Part shown: in pieces, positions 1-9,079 of the stretch
Numbering within the stretch: the first letter of the stretch is position 1
How the letters are laid out: each line of letters starts with the position of its first letter
From: Maricaulis sp048270265
GTDB taxonomy: Bacteria > Pseudomonadota > Alphaproteobacteria > Caulobacterales > Maricaulaceae
Length of the DNA: 64,000 bases
Direction: 5' to 3'
NCBI RefSeq assembly: GCF_048270265.1
Contig: NZ_JBLWTD010000005.1
Location: 94,144 to 158,143 of the forward strand
Notes under the pieces: model-generated
What the model was told of the DNA's origin: nothing
The model's database searches: none
What the model saw: only the letters and a program-made list of their open reading frames with translations
Position numbers and translations under genes: made by a program

Positions 1-2177
1 TCGGCTGGGGCGTCGTCTTCTCTGACCAGACCATGGAAAATCTCGGCCGCAATGACCCCGTCAGCGCCCGCGCCATCGGTGCCAGCCTGGCGCATTGGGA
101 CGATATCGATGTCGTCTTCAAGGGCACGACCGAAACCTCGACCGGCCACGGATTCTGCGGCATTGGCCGCAAGAAACTCCTGAACCTGCTGCAGGACCGC
201 GCGGCCGAGCTCGGTGTCGGCCTGCATTTCGAGACCGAGATTGGCGAGGACCTCTCGCGCTTTGCCGATGCCGACATGATTGTCGCCTCCGACGGGCTGA
301 ATTCGAAGATTCGCACCCGTTTTGCCGACAGCTTCAAGCCGGATATCGAACTGCGCCGCAATAAATTCGTCTGGCTGGGCACGCACAAGGTGTTCGACGC
401 CTTCACCTTCATTTTCGTCGAGACCGAGCATGGCTGGGTCTGGGCCCATGCCTATCGTTTCGATGACGAGACCTCGACCTTCATCGTCGAATGCGCACCG
501 GAAACCTGGGCCGGGCTGGGCTTTGACACGATGGACCAGGACGAATGCTGCCGCGCCAGCGAGGCGCTGTTTGCGCCCTGGCTCGACGGCCATGAACTGA
601 TGTCCAATGCCCGCCATTTGCGCGGCTCGGCCTGGCTCAATTTCCCGCGCGTGCTATGTGAGAACTGGGTGCATGACAATATCGTCCTGCTGGGAGACGC
701 GGCCCACACCGCGCATTTCTCGATCGGATCCGGCACCAAGCTGGCGCTGGAAGACGCGATCATGCTCGCCGATGTCCTCACCAGCACCGACAAGCCTGTC
801 TCTGAAGGGCTGAAGGATTACCAGGCGGTGCGCACCGTCGAAGTGCTCAAATTGCAGAGCGCGGCGCGCAATTCGACCGAATGGTTCGAGCATCTCGACC
901 GCTATCTCGGCTTCGAGCCCAAACAATTCGCCTATTCCCTGCTGACGCGCTCCCAGCGCATCAGCCACGAAAACCTGCGTCTGCGCGATTCCGACTGGCT
1001 GGCGGGCGTCGAAAGCTGGTTCACCGGCCAGGCGACGGGCGGTGGGAAAACGGATGCGCGGCCGCCCATGTTTGCGCCGTTCGAGCTGCGCGGCATGCGG
1101 CTGGAGAACCGCGTCGTGGTCTCGCCCATGTGCATGTATTCCGCCGAGGATGGCCAGCCCGGGCCCTTCCACACCGTCCATTACGGCGCCCGCGCTGTAG
1201 GCGGAGCCGGCCTCGTCTATACCGAGATGACCGATGTCAGCCGCGATGGCCGCATCTCGCCCGGCTGTGCGGGTCTCTATACCGACGAGCATGTGAAGGC
1301 CTGGCGCGCGATCACCGATTTCGCGCATTCGCAGAGCCGCGCCAAGATGGCCGTCCAGCTGGCCCATGCCGGCCGCAAGGGCTCGACGCGCCTCGCCTGG
1401 GAAGGCAATAGCGAGCCACTCGAGACGGGCAATTGGCCGCTGATCGCGCCCTCGCCCCTGCCCTGGAGCGAGGGCAATCAGACACCGAAGGAAATGGACC
1501 GCGCCGATATGGATGCGGTGCTGGCCGATTTCGTCGCCGCCACACATCGCGCGCTGGAGGCCGGGTTCGACATGGTCGAACTGCATTGCGCCCACGGCTA
1601 TCTGCTTTCAAGCTTCCTCACCCCGGTCTCCAATCAGCGCACGGATGAGTATGGCGGCCCGGTCGAGAACCGGCTGCGCTTCCCGCTGGAGGTCTTCCAC
1701 GCCATGCGCGCCGTCTGGCCGTCGGACAAGCCGATGGCCGTGCGGCTTTCAGCGACGGATTGGCTCGGCGATGACGGCTTGAGCGATGCCGACAGCCTGG
1801 CGATTGCCCGGGCTTTCCGGGAGGCAGGTGCCGACCTGATCGATGTCTCGGCCGGCCAGACCACGCCGCTGGCGCGGCCGGTCTATGGCCGCATGTTCCA
1901 GACGCCCTTCTCCGACCGTATCCGCAATGAGCTCGGCTGCGCGACGATGGCGGTCGGCAATATCTACGAGACCGACCACGTCAATTCCATTCTCGCCGCC
2001 GGCCGCGCCGATCTGGTCGCGCTGGCCCGGCCGCATCTGATCGATCCGATGTGGACGCTGCGCGCAGCGGCCGAACTGGGCTATCGTGACATCCATGTGC
2101 CGCCGCAATACGCGGCCGGTTTCGAACAATTGACGCGCAATCTCGCGCGCGCCCAACAAGGAGAGCTGAAGGTATGA
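1..2177 (+). CDS. 2-aminobenzoyl-CoA monooxygenase/reductase-type fusion protein (5' end outside window)
   Basis: The frame is open from base 3, and the residues before the first ATG at 33 (GWGVVFSDQT) fit the family, so the real start lies left of the window. The N-terminal half is an FAD aromatic hydroxylase with a DG motif (ASDGLNSK, about 283-310) and the second FAD motif GDAAH at 694-708. From about 1069 the protein continues as an old-yellow-enzyme flavin reductase (PMCMYSAEDG, later RTDEYGG). This hydroxylase plus reductase fusion is known from 2-aminobenzoyl-CoA monooxygenase/reductase (AbmA of Azoarcus) and from proteins named salicylyl-CoA 5-hydroxylase. It should hydroxylate and then reduce the CoA-activated aromatic ring in the cytoplasm. 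Neighbouring beta-oxidation-like genes and a CoA ligase support this role. Substrate choice between anthraniloyl-CoA and salicylyl-CoA is inferred. Confidence 0.88.
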   Translation, partial: GWGVVFSDQTMENLGRNDPVSARAIGASLAHWDDIDVVFKGTTETSTGHGFCGIGRKKLLNLLQDRAAELGVGLHFETEIGEDLSRFADADMIVASDGLNSKIRTRFADSFKPDIELRRNKFVWLGTHKVFDAFTFIFVETEHGWVWAHAYRFDDETSTFIVECAPETWAGLGFDTMDQDECCRASEALFAPWLDGHELMSNARHLRGSAWLNFPRVLCENWVHDNIVLLGDAAHTAHFSIGSGTKLALEDAIMLADVLTSTDKPVSEGLKDYQAVRTVEVLKLQSAARNSTEWFEHLDRYLGFEPKQFAYSLLTRSQRISHENLRLRDSDWLAGVESWFTGQATGGGKTDARPPMFAPFELRGMRLENRVVVSPMCMYSAEDGQPGPFHTVHYGARAVGGAGLVYTEMTDVSRDGRISPGCAGLYTDEHVKAWRAITDFAHSQSRAKMAVQLAHAGRKGSTRLAWEGNSEPLETGNWPLIAPSPLPWSEGNQTPKEMDRADMDAVLADFVAATHRALEAGFDMVELHCAHGYLLSSFLTPVSNQRTDEYGGPVENRLRFPLEVFHAMRAVWPSDKPMAVRLSATDWLGDDGLSDADSLAIARAFREAGADLIDVSAGQTTPLARPVYGRMFQTPFSDRIRNELGCATMAVGNIYETDHVNSILAAGRADLVALARPHLIDPMWTLRAAAELGYRDIHVPPQYAAGFEQLTRNLARAQQGELKV

Positions 2178-2932
2178 GCAAGCTGACAGGACATCGCGCC
2201 GTCATCACCGGCGGCGGCACCGGTATCGGCCTGGCCTGCGCCAAACGCCTCGCTGCCGAGGGCGCCCAGGTCATCATCATGGGCCGCAATCTGACCCGGC
2301 TTGAAGCCGGGGCCAGAACCATCCCGGGTGCCGAGGCAATCCAGCTCGACGTCACCGATGCCAACAGTGTCGACAAGGCCTTTGCCGCGGCCCGGGCCGG
2401 CGGTGAAATTGATATCCTCGTCAATAATGCCGGCATCGCCGCGGCGGGCGCTTTCCACCGCACCTCGATGGAGGAATGGCAGCGCATCCAGGCGGTCAAT
2501 GTCGAGGGGCTGGTGCGATGCACCCAGGCCGTGATCGGCTCGATGATGAAGGCGGACTATGCCCGCGTGGTCAATATCGCCTCGATCGCCGGCCTGCGTG
2601 GCGGTGCCTATATCGCGCCCTATGTCGCCTCGAAACACGCCGTTGTCGGCCTGACCAAATCCCTGTCACTGGAATATGCCCACACCAATGCGACCTTCAA
2701 CGCCGTATGCCCGGGCTATGTCGAGACGGCGATCGTCGACAATTCCATCGCCAATATCATGGCCAAGACCGGCCGCTCGCGCGAGGATGCCCTCGCCGAG
2801 CTGACCAAGAACAATCCACAAGGGCGCCTGATCCAGTCAGAAGAAGTGGCGGAGGCCGTGAGTTTCCTGTGCTCGCCACTGAGCGGATCCGTGTCAGGAC
2901 AGGCGATTACGATCTCAGGCGGCGCAATTTAA
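2174..2932 (+). CDS. SDR-family NAD(P)-dependent oxidoreductase of the aromatic acid cluster
   Basis: This 252-residue protein has all classical short-chain dehydrogenase marks: the cofactor motif TGGGTGIG at residues 12-19, NNAG at 84-87, and the catalytic set Ser137, Tyr150 and Lys154 (YVASK). The end ISGGAI is typical of 3-hydroxyacyl-CoA or 3-oxoacyl reductase types. Its ATG overlaps the stop of the monooxygenase/reductase gene (ATGA), so the two are translationally coupled. By context it should oxidise a hydroxyacyl-CoA ring intermediate after ring reduction. The exact substrate cannot be read from the sequence. Confidence 0.9.
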   Translation: MSKLTGHRAVITGGGTGIGLACAKRLAAEGAQVIIMGRNLTRLEAGARTIPGAEAIQLDVTDANSVDKAFAAARAGGEIDILVNNAGIAAAGAFHRTSMEEWQRIQAVNVEGLVRCTQAVIGSMMKADYARVVNIASIAGLRGGAYIAPYVASKHAVVGLTKSLSLEYAHTNATFNAVCPGYVETAIVDNSIANIMAKTGRSREDALAELTKNNPQGRLIQSEEVAEAVSFLCSPLSGSVSGQAITISGGAI

Positions 2933-2989
2933 CCATACCGGCATTTTCTGCCAAAGCGGTTCCGCCCCGGCCATTTGAACGCCGGGGCG

Positions 2990-4093
2990 TCAGCCGAGCT
3001 CGATCATGTGACCGCTGGACGGGTCTCCGCCCGTATCCGCCAGCGTCCGGATCACGGCCTGAGCCGCATCGAAACCCTGGCCGGTCTTGACCGTCATCCA
3101 GACCGGATTGGCAGCGCTGACCTGTTCGAAGAAGCGCTCCTGCGCCGCGCTGAAGCGGGCATTGAACGTGTCTGGCCCCCAATCCTTGTTCCGCTTGGCG
3201 ATCTGCTCCGGCGCAAAGAAGAATTTCGGCGCCGGTCCGGGCATGTCGAGCGGCTTCACGAAGGGCGCGTTGTGGGCGGCGCCGACGACACAGTCATGCG
3301 CCAGGGCGGGGCCGAAATGATGATGAATGCGGGCGCGCAGGGCGACATCGCCGGCGAAGTCGACATAGGTTGTCGGAATCGACGCATCGAGCTGCTCGAT
3401 ATCGTCATAAAGCGCGCAGGAATCATAACATCCGAGCGCCTCCACGAAAGCGCGATTGCGCGCCGAGGTCAGCCCCGTGACCGTCAGGCCATCCTCGCCC
3501 TGCAGGCAGAAGGCCGTACCGTAGGCAGTCTTGCTCGAGGCGCTGGAGATCAGCAATTGCCGCGCCCCGAACCAGTCATTGTCGGCGAGATAATCGGCGA
3601 GCATATAGGCGGTTACGAAGAGCGGACGGAACAGGGCCTGGAAGGCCTCGCGATCGGGCCGGTAGACCTCGTCAGCGCTGCAACGGCCGTATTGATTGTA
3701 AGCCGAGACCAGATCAAGCCGGTGTTCCGACACGTCATAGAAGCCACGCGGCGAAATCCGCCCCGGGCGCATCAGGATATGGCTGGCAATCGGGAAATAG
3801 CCGTAAAACCGTTCACCCACCTCGATCCCGCGCGTCCGCGAGGCGACTACATCGGCAAAACCCCAGACGGGCATATGGCCAAAACCGTCTTCTCCCGTCG
3901 GGAAGAAATTCCAGTACTGCATGGCATCGCCAAACGCCGCATAGGTGATGTTGTTTGCGGTCAACGAAAAGCTGTCGACCTTGAGCAGGATTTCACCCGC
4001 CTCCAGTTCCGGCGCCGTATCGGTGCGCATTTCGGTATGTCCCGGATCGGACTTGGCGGTAACGAGACGGTGAATGGTGACGGGAGCGCTCAT
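2990..4093 (-). CDS. DUF2855 family protein
   Basis: The 367-residue protein starts at the ATG at 4093 (MSAPVTIHRL); a longer in-frame extension to 4282 would run into the opposite promoter region and looks non-coding. The stretch SLTANNITYAAFGDAMQYWN is the hallmark of DUF2855, a family distantly like medium-chain quinone reductases. No enzyme activity is established from the sequence. It lies on the opposite strand between the two halves of the aromatic degradation cluster. This suggests association with that pathway, possibly as an oxidoreductase or accessory protein, but that is inference. Confidence 0.85.
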   Translation of the reverse strand: MSAPVTIHRLVTAKSDPGHTEMRTDTAPELEAGEILLKVDSFSLTANNITYAAFGDAMQYWNFFPTGEDGFGHMPVWGFADVVASRTRGIEVGERFYGYFPIASHILMRPGRISPRGFYDVSEHRLDLVSAYNQYGRCSADEVYRPDREAFQALFRPLFVTAYMLADYLADNDWFGARQLLISSASSKTAYGTAFCLQGEDGLTVTGLTSARNRAFVEALGCYDSCALYDDIEQLDASIPTTYVDFAGDVALRARIHHHFGPALAHDCVVGAAHNAPFVKPLDMPGPAPKFFFAPEQIAKRNKDWGPDTFNARFSAAQERFFEQVSAANPVWMTVKTGQGFDAAQAVIRTLADTGGDPSSGHMIELG

Positions 4094-4296
4094 GATGACC
4101 CTTGGCTGGCTGATGCGCCCAGTCTTGACCAGATTGGCGTCCAAGGCCAACGGGAAACTGCGTTTCAACGCCGCTTGGCTGCCGGAGTGGACGCTGCGGG
4201 CCGCGCGTCGTAGGTCTTGATGCACAAGCGCCGGAATCAATGGCGCACACGGGGATGGCCGCGCCTGGCGCCGGCCTGGCAAACAGGGATCAATTG

Positions 4297-5106
<810 letters not shown>

Positions 5107-6279
5107 ATGGCTGACCGGAGCTATCTTGACTGGCCGTTTCTCGAGGATGCCCATCGCGAGCTGGCGAGATTTGCCGGCGGCTGGGCCGAGAGTCGTTTCG
5201 GGACGCACGGCTTTGACGGCCATGACGATGTCGACGCGGATTGCCGCACCATTCTGAAGGCGCTCGGCGAAGCCGGCCTGACCCGTTTTTGCGTCCCGGC
5301 AGGCTATGGCGGCGTGACCGACACCCTCGATGTGCGCTCGCTCTGCCTGATGCGCGAACATCTGGGCTATCGCAGCGGCTTGGCCGATTTTGTCTTTGCC
5401 ATGCAGGGGCTGGGCTCCGGCGCGATCTCGCTGTTTGGCACCGAGGCACAGAAACAGGTCTGGCTGCCCGATGTTGCCCGCGGCGAATTCTGCGCCGCCT
5501 TCGCCCTGACCGAGCCGGAAGCCGGCTCTGATGTGGCCGCGATCGCCACCACGGCGACGCCGGACGGCGATGGCTGGCGTCTGAATGGCGAAAAGACCTT
5601 CATATCCAATGGCGGCATCGCCGATTTCTATGTCGTCTTCGCTCGCACCGGCGAAGCCGAGGGCGCGCGGGGTCTCTCCGCCTTCATCCTCGACGCGAAG
5701 ACGCCCGGCCTGAAGATCGCCGAACGGATCGAGACCATCGCCCCGCATCCCCTCGCCCGCCTGGTGTTCGAGGATTGTCATCTGCCCGCCTCCAGCCTGA
5801 TCGGCACATCCGGCGCCGGATTCAAGATCGCGATGGCGACACTGGACGTGTTCCGCTCGACCGTCGGTGCTGCCGCGCTCGGCTTTGCCCGCCGGGCGCT
5901 AGACGAGGCCACGCAACGGGCGAGGACCCGCAAACTGTTCGGCGCGACCCTCGCCGACCAGCAGGGCGTGCAGACACAACTCGCCGAAATGGCGCTCGAT
6001 ATCGATGCCAGCGCGCTTCTGATCTATCGCGCCGCCTGGACCAAGGACAGCGGCGCAGCGCGCATCACCCGCGAAGCGGCGATGGCCAAGCTCTACGCGA
6101 CGGAGGCGGCGCAGCGTGTCATCGATACGGCCGTGCAGCTGTTTGGCGGACTGGGCGTGACAAAGGGCTCGGTGCCCGAGGCCCTCTATCGCGATATCCG
6201 GGCCCTGCGGATTTATGAGGGGGCGTCCGAGGTGCAAAAACTCGTCATCGCCCGCCAGCATTTATCGGAGTGGAAATAA
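5107..6279 (+). CDS. acyl-CoA dehydrogenase family protein
   Basis: The 390-residue flavoprotein begins at the base after the stop of the enoyl-CoA hydratase gene. It has the family signature FALTEPEAGSD, the FAD-binding strand motif FISNGGIADFYVVFAR, and the C-terminal IYEGASEVQKLVIARQ with the usual catalytic glutamate region. It removes two hydrogens alpha-beta to the CoA thioester and passes electrons to ETF. In this operon the likely substrate is an alicyclic acyl-CoA of the 2-aminobenzoyl-CoA route. The family call is strong, the substrate is inferred. Confidence 0.92.
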   Translation: MADRSYLDWPFLEDAHRELARFAGGWAESRFGTHGFDGHDDVDADCRTILKALGEAGLTRFCVPAGYGGVTDTLDVRSLCLMREHLGYRSGLADFVFAMQGLGSGAISLFGTEAQKQVWLPDVARGEFCAAFALTEPEAGSDVAAIATTATPDGDGWRLNGEKTFISNGGIADFYVVFARTGEAEGARGLSAFILDAKTPGLKIAERIETIAPHPLARLVFEDCHLPASSLIGTSGAGFKIAMATLDVFRSTVGAAALGFARRALDEATQRARTRKLFGATLADQQGVQTQLAEMALDIDASALLIYRAAWTKDSGAARITREAAMAKLYATEAAQRVIDTAVQLFGGLGVTKGSVPEALYRDIRALRIYEGASEVQKLVIARQHLSEWK

Positions 6280-6692
6280 TGGTCTTCCGGGTTGATCGCC
6301 GCGTGCGTTTTGCCGATGTCGACGCGGCAGGGATTGTCTTCTATCCGCGCTATTTCGAGATGATCAATGCCTGTATCGAGGACTGGTTCGAGGCCGGTCT
6401 GGGCTATGGTTTCGACGCCATGATCGTCAAGGGCCATCATGCCGTACCGCTGGCCAATATCGAGGTCGACTTCAAGGCGCCCAGCCGCCTCGATGACGAA
6501 CTCGCTTTCAAACTGGTGGTCAATGAGGTCGGGCGCAGCTCCTTCAAGCTGACCATCAAGGCCTGGCATGAGGACGAGGTAAGGATGATCGCGCGCGCAG
6601 TCCTGGTCTATATCGATGCCGAAAAGCACGCGCCGGAACGGATACCCGAAATCCTGCGCGCCAAGATGCTCACCTTCCAGGAGGTGACGTGA
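6279..6692 (+). CDS. acyl-CoA thioesterase, 4-hydroxybenzoyl-CoA thioesterase (hot-dog) family
   Basis: The ATG at 6279 shares a base with the stop of the dehydrogenase gene (TAATG), and GGAG at 6267-6270 is well spaced; a GTG at 6270 is the alternative. The protein of 137 residues has the hot-dog signature RFADVDAAGIVFYPRYFEMIN, in which Asp15 matches the catalytic aspartate of 4-hydroxybenzoyl-CoA thioesterases. It hydrolyses acyl-CoA or aromatic acyl-CoA. In this cluster it may relieve trapping of CoA in dead-end intermediates. Substrate is not determined. Confidence 0.9.
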   Translation: MVFRVDRRVRFADVDAAGIVFYPRYFEMINACIEDWFEAGLGYGFDAMIVKGHHAVPLANIEVDFKAPSRLDDELAFKLVVNEVGRSSFKLTIKAWHEDEVRMIARAVLVYIDAEKHAPERIPEILRAKMLTFQEVT

Positions 6693-7084
6693 TGCAGGTC
6701 CTGTTGCCCCCCGGCTGGCCACGCCCGAAAGGCTATTCCAACGGCATCGCGACCAGCGGCCGTCAGGTCTATGTTGCCGGCCAGATCGGCTGGGACGAGC
6801 ATGGCAGCGTCGTCTCGGATGATTTCGCGGCCCAGTTTGAGAAAGTGCTCGAGAATACGCTCGCCGTGCTGGCCGAGGCCGGGGCCGGACCGGAACATAT
6901 CGTGCGCATGACCGGCTATATCACGAGCCGGGACGAGTATATCGCCGCCGAGGCGAAGCTGGGCGGCATCTGGAAGCGCCTGATCGGGCGCAATTATCCG
7001 ACCATGGCCTTTGTCATCGTCGCGGGCCTGATCGAGCCGGGAGCGAAGATCGAAATTGAAACAACCGCGGTGATCCCCGCCTAG
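6692..7084 (+). CDS. RidA (YjgF/YER057c/UK114) family protein without the catalytic arginine
   Basis: The start at 6692 overlaps the thioesterase stop (TGATG) and has GGAGG at 6680-6684. The 130-residue protein has the RidA pattern: GPYSN-like SNGIATSGRQVYVAGQIG, VLAEAGAGPEHIVRMTGYIT, and the C-terminal KIEIETTAVIP. Canonical RidA uses an arginine in a P-x-R context before the last strands to hydrolyse imines. Here that site reads NYPTMAFVIV, so the arginine is absent and the protein belongs to a non-archetypal Rid group. A role with the amino group of the anthranilate-derived intermediate is attractive but unproven. Confidence 0.88.
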   Translation: MQVLLPPGWPRPKGYSNGIATSGRQVYVAGQIGWDEHGSVVSDDFAAQFEKVLENTLAVLAEAGAGPEHIVRMTGYITSRDEYIAAEAKLGGIWKRLIGRNYPTMAFVIVAGLIEPGAKIEIETTAVIPA

Positions 7085-7127
7085 ATCGCCGCTCATGAAC
7101 GCAGTCGGACACGTCGGGGAGGACGTC

Positions 7128-8732
7128 ATGACGATGCAGACCAGCGGGCATGTTGATGCCTTCACGCGCGAGCGCCTGCCCGCCCCGGCCGACTGGCCCG
7201 ATTTCCGGTTCGACCTGCCGGAACTGGCCTATCCGGACCGCTTGAATTGCGCCGCCGAACTTCTTGATCGCAATATCGAAAACGGGCTTGGCGACAAGAT
7301 CGCCATCTATTCAGCCGCGCGCGATATCAGCTGGTCCGGCCTGCGCGCCGAGGCCAGCCGGATTGCCCATGTCCTGGTCACCGATATGGGCCTGGTGCCG
7401 GGCAATCGCGTCTTGTTGCACGGCTATAACTCGATCGAGCTGATCGCGGCCTGGTATGGCGTCCTCCTTGCCGGCGGCGTGGCTGTGATGACCATGCCTC
7501 TGCTGCGCGCCGGCGAGCTGGTCAAGGTGATCGCCAAGGCCCGGGTCAGCCATGCCCTGTGCGATGCCACCCTAGCCAGTGCCGTGCGCGAGGCGGTCAC
7601 GCTGGAGCCGGTTCTGGACCGGATGCTGTGCTGGGGTCCGGAGGGTGATCTGGCAGCGCGGATGGCGGGCAAGCCGGGACATTTCGACGCCGCCGATACC
7701 GCGCGCGATGATATTGCCCTGCTCGCCTTCACATCCGGCACCACGGGCGATCCCAAGGCCTGCGCCCATTTCCATTCCAGCGTGCTGGCCATGGCCGACA
7801 CGTTCGGCCGTTCCATCCTGGCGCCGGAGCCCGACGAGATCTATCTCGGCACGCCGCCCTTCGCCTTCACCTTCGGCCTTGGCGCCTGCGTCGTCTTCCC
7901 GGCCCGCGCCGGCCTCGCCATCGCCCTGCCCGACCGGCCCGGCTTCGAGCCCCTGTGCGAGACGGTCCAGCGCTATGGCGTCACGACGCTTTTCACTGCC
8001 CCGACCGGTTATCGCGCCCTGATGGGGCTGTGGGGGGATTATGACCTGTCGAGCCTGCGCAAGGGCATCTCGGCCGGCGAACATTTGCCGGCGGCGACCT
8101 CGGAGGCGTTTTTCGAGCTCAGCGGCATCCGCCTGATCGACGGGATCGGCGCGACCGAGATGATCCATATCTTCATTTCCGCCGCCGGCGCCGATATCCG
8201 GCCGGGCGCAACGGGCAAGGCCGTGCCCGGCTATCAGGCCCGCATCGTCGATGATCACGGCGAGCCCGTGCCCGATGGCGAGATCGGGCGGCTGGCCGTC
8301 AAGGGGCCGACGGGCTGCCTCTACCTCGATGACGCGCGCCAGAAGACCTATGTCCAGAATGGCTGGAACATCACCGGTGATCTCTACCAGCGCGATGCGG
8401 AGGGCTATTTCTGGTATGTCTCACGCGCCGACGACCTGATCGTCTCGTCGGGCTATAATATCGCCGGGCCAGAGGTCGAGCAGGCCCTGCTGCTGCACGA
8501 GACCGTTCTGGAATGCGCCGTGGTCGGCGCGGCCGATGAAGAGCGCGGCACCATCGTCAAGGCCTTCATCGTGCTGGCCGAGAGCCATGAGGGCCATGCG
8601 GATCTGGTCAAGGCGCTGCAGGACCATGTGAAGGCCTGTATCGCGCCCTACAAATACCCGCGCGCGATCGAATTCGTTGCCGCCCTGCCCAAGACCCAGA
8701 CCGGGAAGATTCAACGTTTCAAACTTCGCTAG
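7128..8732 (+). CDS. AMP-forming benzoate/2-aminobenzoate-CoA ligase family protein
   Basis: The ATG at 7128 follows a strong GGGGAGGA at 7116-7123; an ATG at 7095 is possible but lacks such a site. The 534-residue acyl-adenylating enzyme has the P-loop FTSGTTGDPKACAH, the GATEMIHIF core motif typical of benzoate-CoA ligases, YDDARQKTY-like and DDLIVSSGYNI motifs, and the C-terminal lysine in PKTQTGKIQRF. It should activate an aromatic acid with ATP and CoA and so feed the fusion enzyme at the start of the cluster. Anthranilate is the likely substrate by context. Confidence 0.88.
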   Translation: MTMQTSGHVDAFTRERLPAPADWPDFRFDLPELAYPDRLNCAAELLDRNIENGLGDKIAIYSAARDISWSGLRAEASRIAHVLVTDMGLVPGNRVLLHGYNSIELIAAWYGVLLAGGVAVMTMPLLRAGELVKVIAKARVSHALCDATLASAVREAVTLEPVLDRMLCWGPEGDLAARMAGKPGHFDAADTARDDIALLAFTSGTTGDPKACAHFHSSVLAMADTFGRSILAPEPDEIYLGTPPFAFTFGLGACVVFPARAGLAIALPDRPGFEPLCETVQRYGVTTLFTAPTGYRALMGLWGDYDLSSLRKGISAGEHLPAATSEAFFELSGIRLIDGIGATEMIHIFISAAGADIRPGATGKAVPGYQARIVDDHGEPVPDGEIGRLAVKGPTGCLYLDDARQKTYVQNGWNITGDLYQRDAEGYFWYVSRADDLIVSSGYNIAGPEVEQALLLHETVLECAVVGAADEERGTIVKAFIVLAESHEGHADLVKALQDHVKACIAPYKYPRAIEFVAALPKTQTGKIQRFKLR

Positions 8733-8782
8733 CGCCGTATTAGGGTCAACGCGAATCCAACGCCTGAGTGAGGACATCCGCG

Positions 8783-9043
8783 ATGCGTCAATTCTACGTC
8801 TTTATCAAATGCGAGCTGGGCCACACCTATGACGTGGCGGCGGCATTGGTGGACAAGCTCGACGAAGCGCCAATGGTGCATTCCATCTCCGGCGCCTTCG
8901 ACCTGCTGGCCCATTTCGCGATCGAGGATGATGCCGATATCGGCCGTTTCGTGAACGAGAAAGTCCAGACCATCGCCGGCATCAAGGACACGCAGACCAT
9001 TATCTGCTTCAACGCATTCACGCGCGATCGCGGTCTGGGCTAG
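8783..9043 (+). CDS. stand-alone Lrp/AsnC ligand-binding (RAM) domain protein
   Basis: The start ATG at 8783 has TGAGGA at 8769-8774. The 86-residue product (MRQFYVFIKCELGHTYDVAA) covers only the alpha/beta ligand-binding domain of Lrp/AsnC regulators; there is no room for a DNA-binding domain. Such short RAM proteins bind amino acids or similar effectors and form oligomers. It follows the CoA ligase gene by 50 bases and precedes serine ammonia-lyase by 36, so it may be cotranscribed with either. A sensor or accessory role is inferred only. Confidence 0.85.
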   Translation: MRQFYVFIKCELGHTYDVAAALVDKLDEAPMVHSISGAFDLLAHFAIEDDADIGRFVNEKVQTIAGIKDTQTIICFNAFTRDRGLG

Positions 9044-9079
9044 TTCCGGCCTGCGCTCCGCCTACCGGACCCTGTCATC

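Noticed and set aside
2975..4213. A 412-codon open frame antisense to the DUF2855 gene
   Set aside because: The minus-strand frame has clear family motifs; the plus-strand frame is an Arg/Gly-rich shadow.
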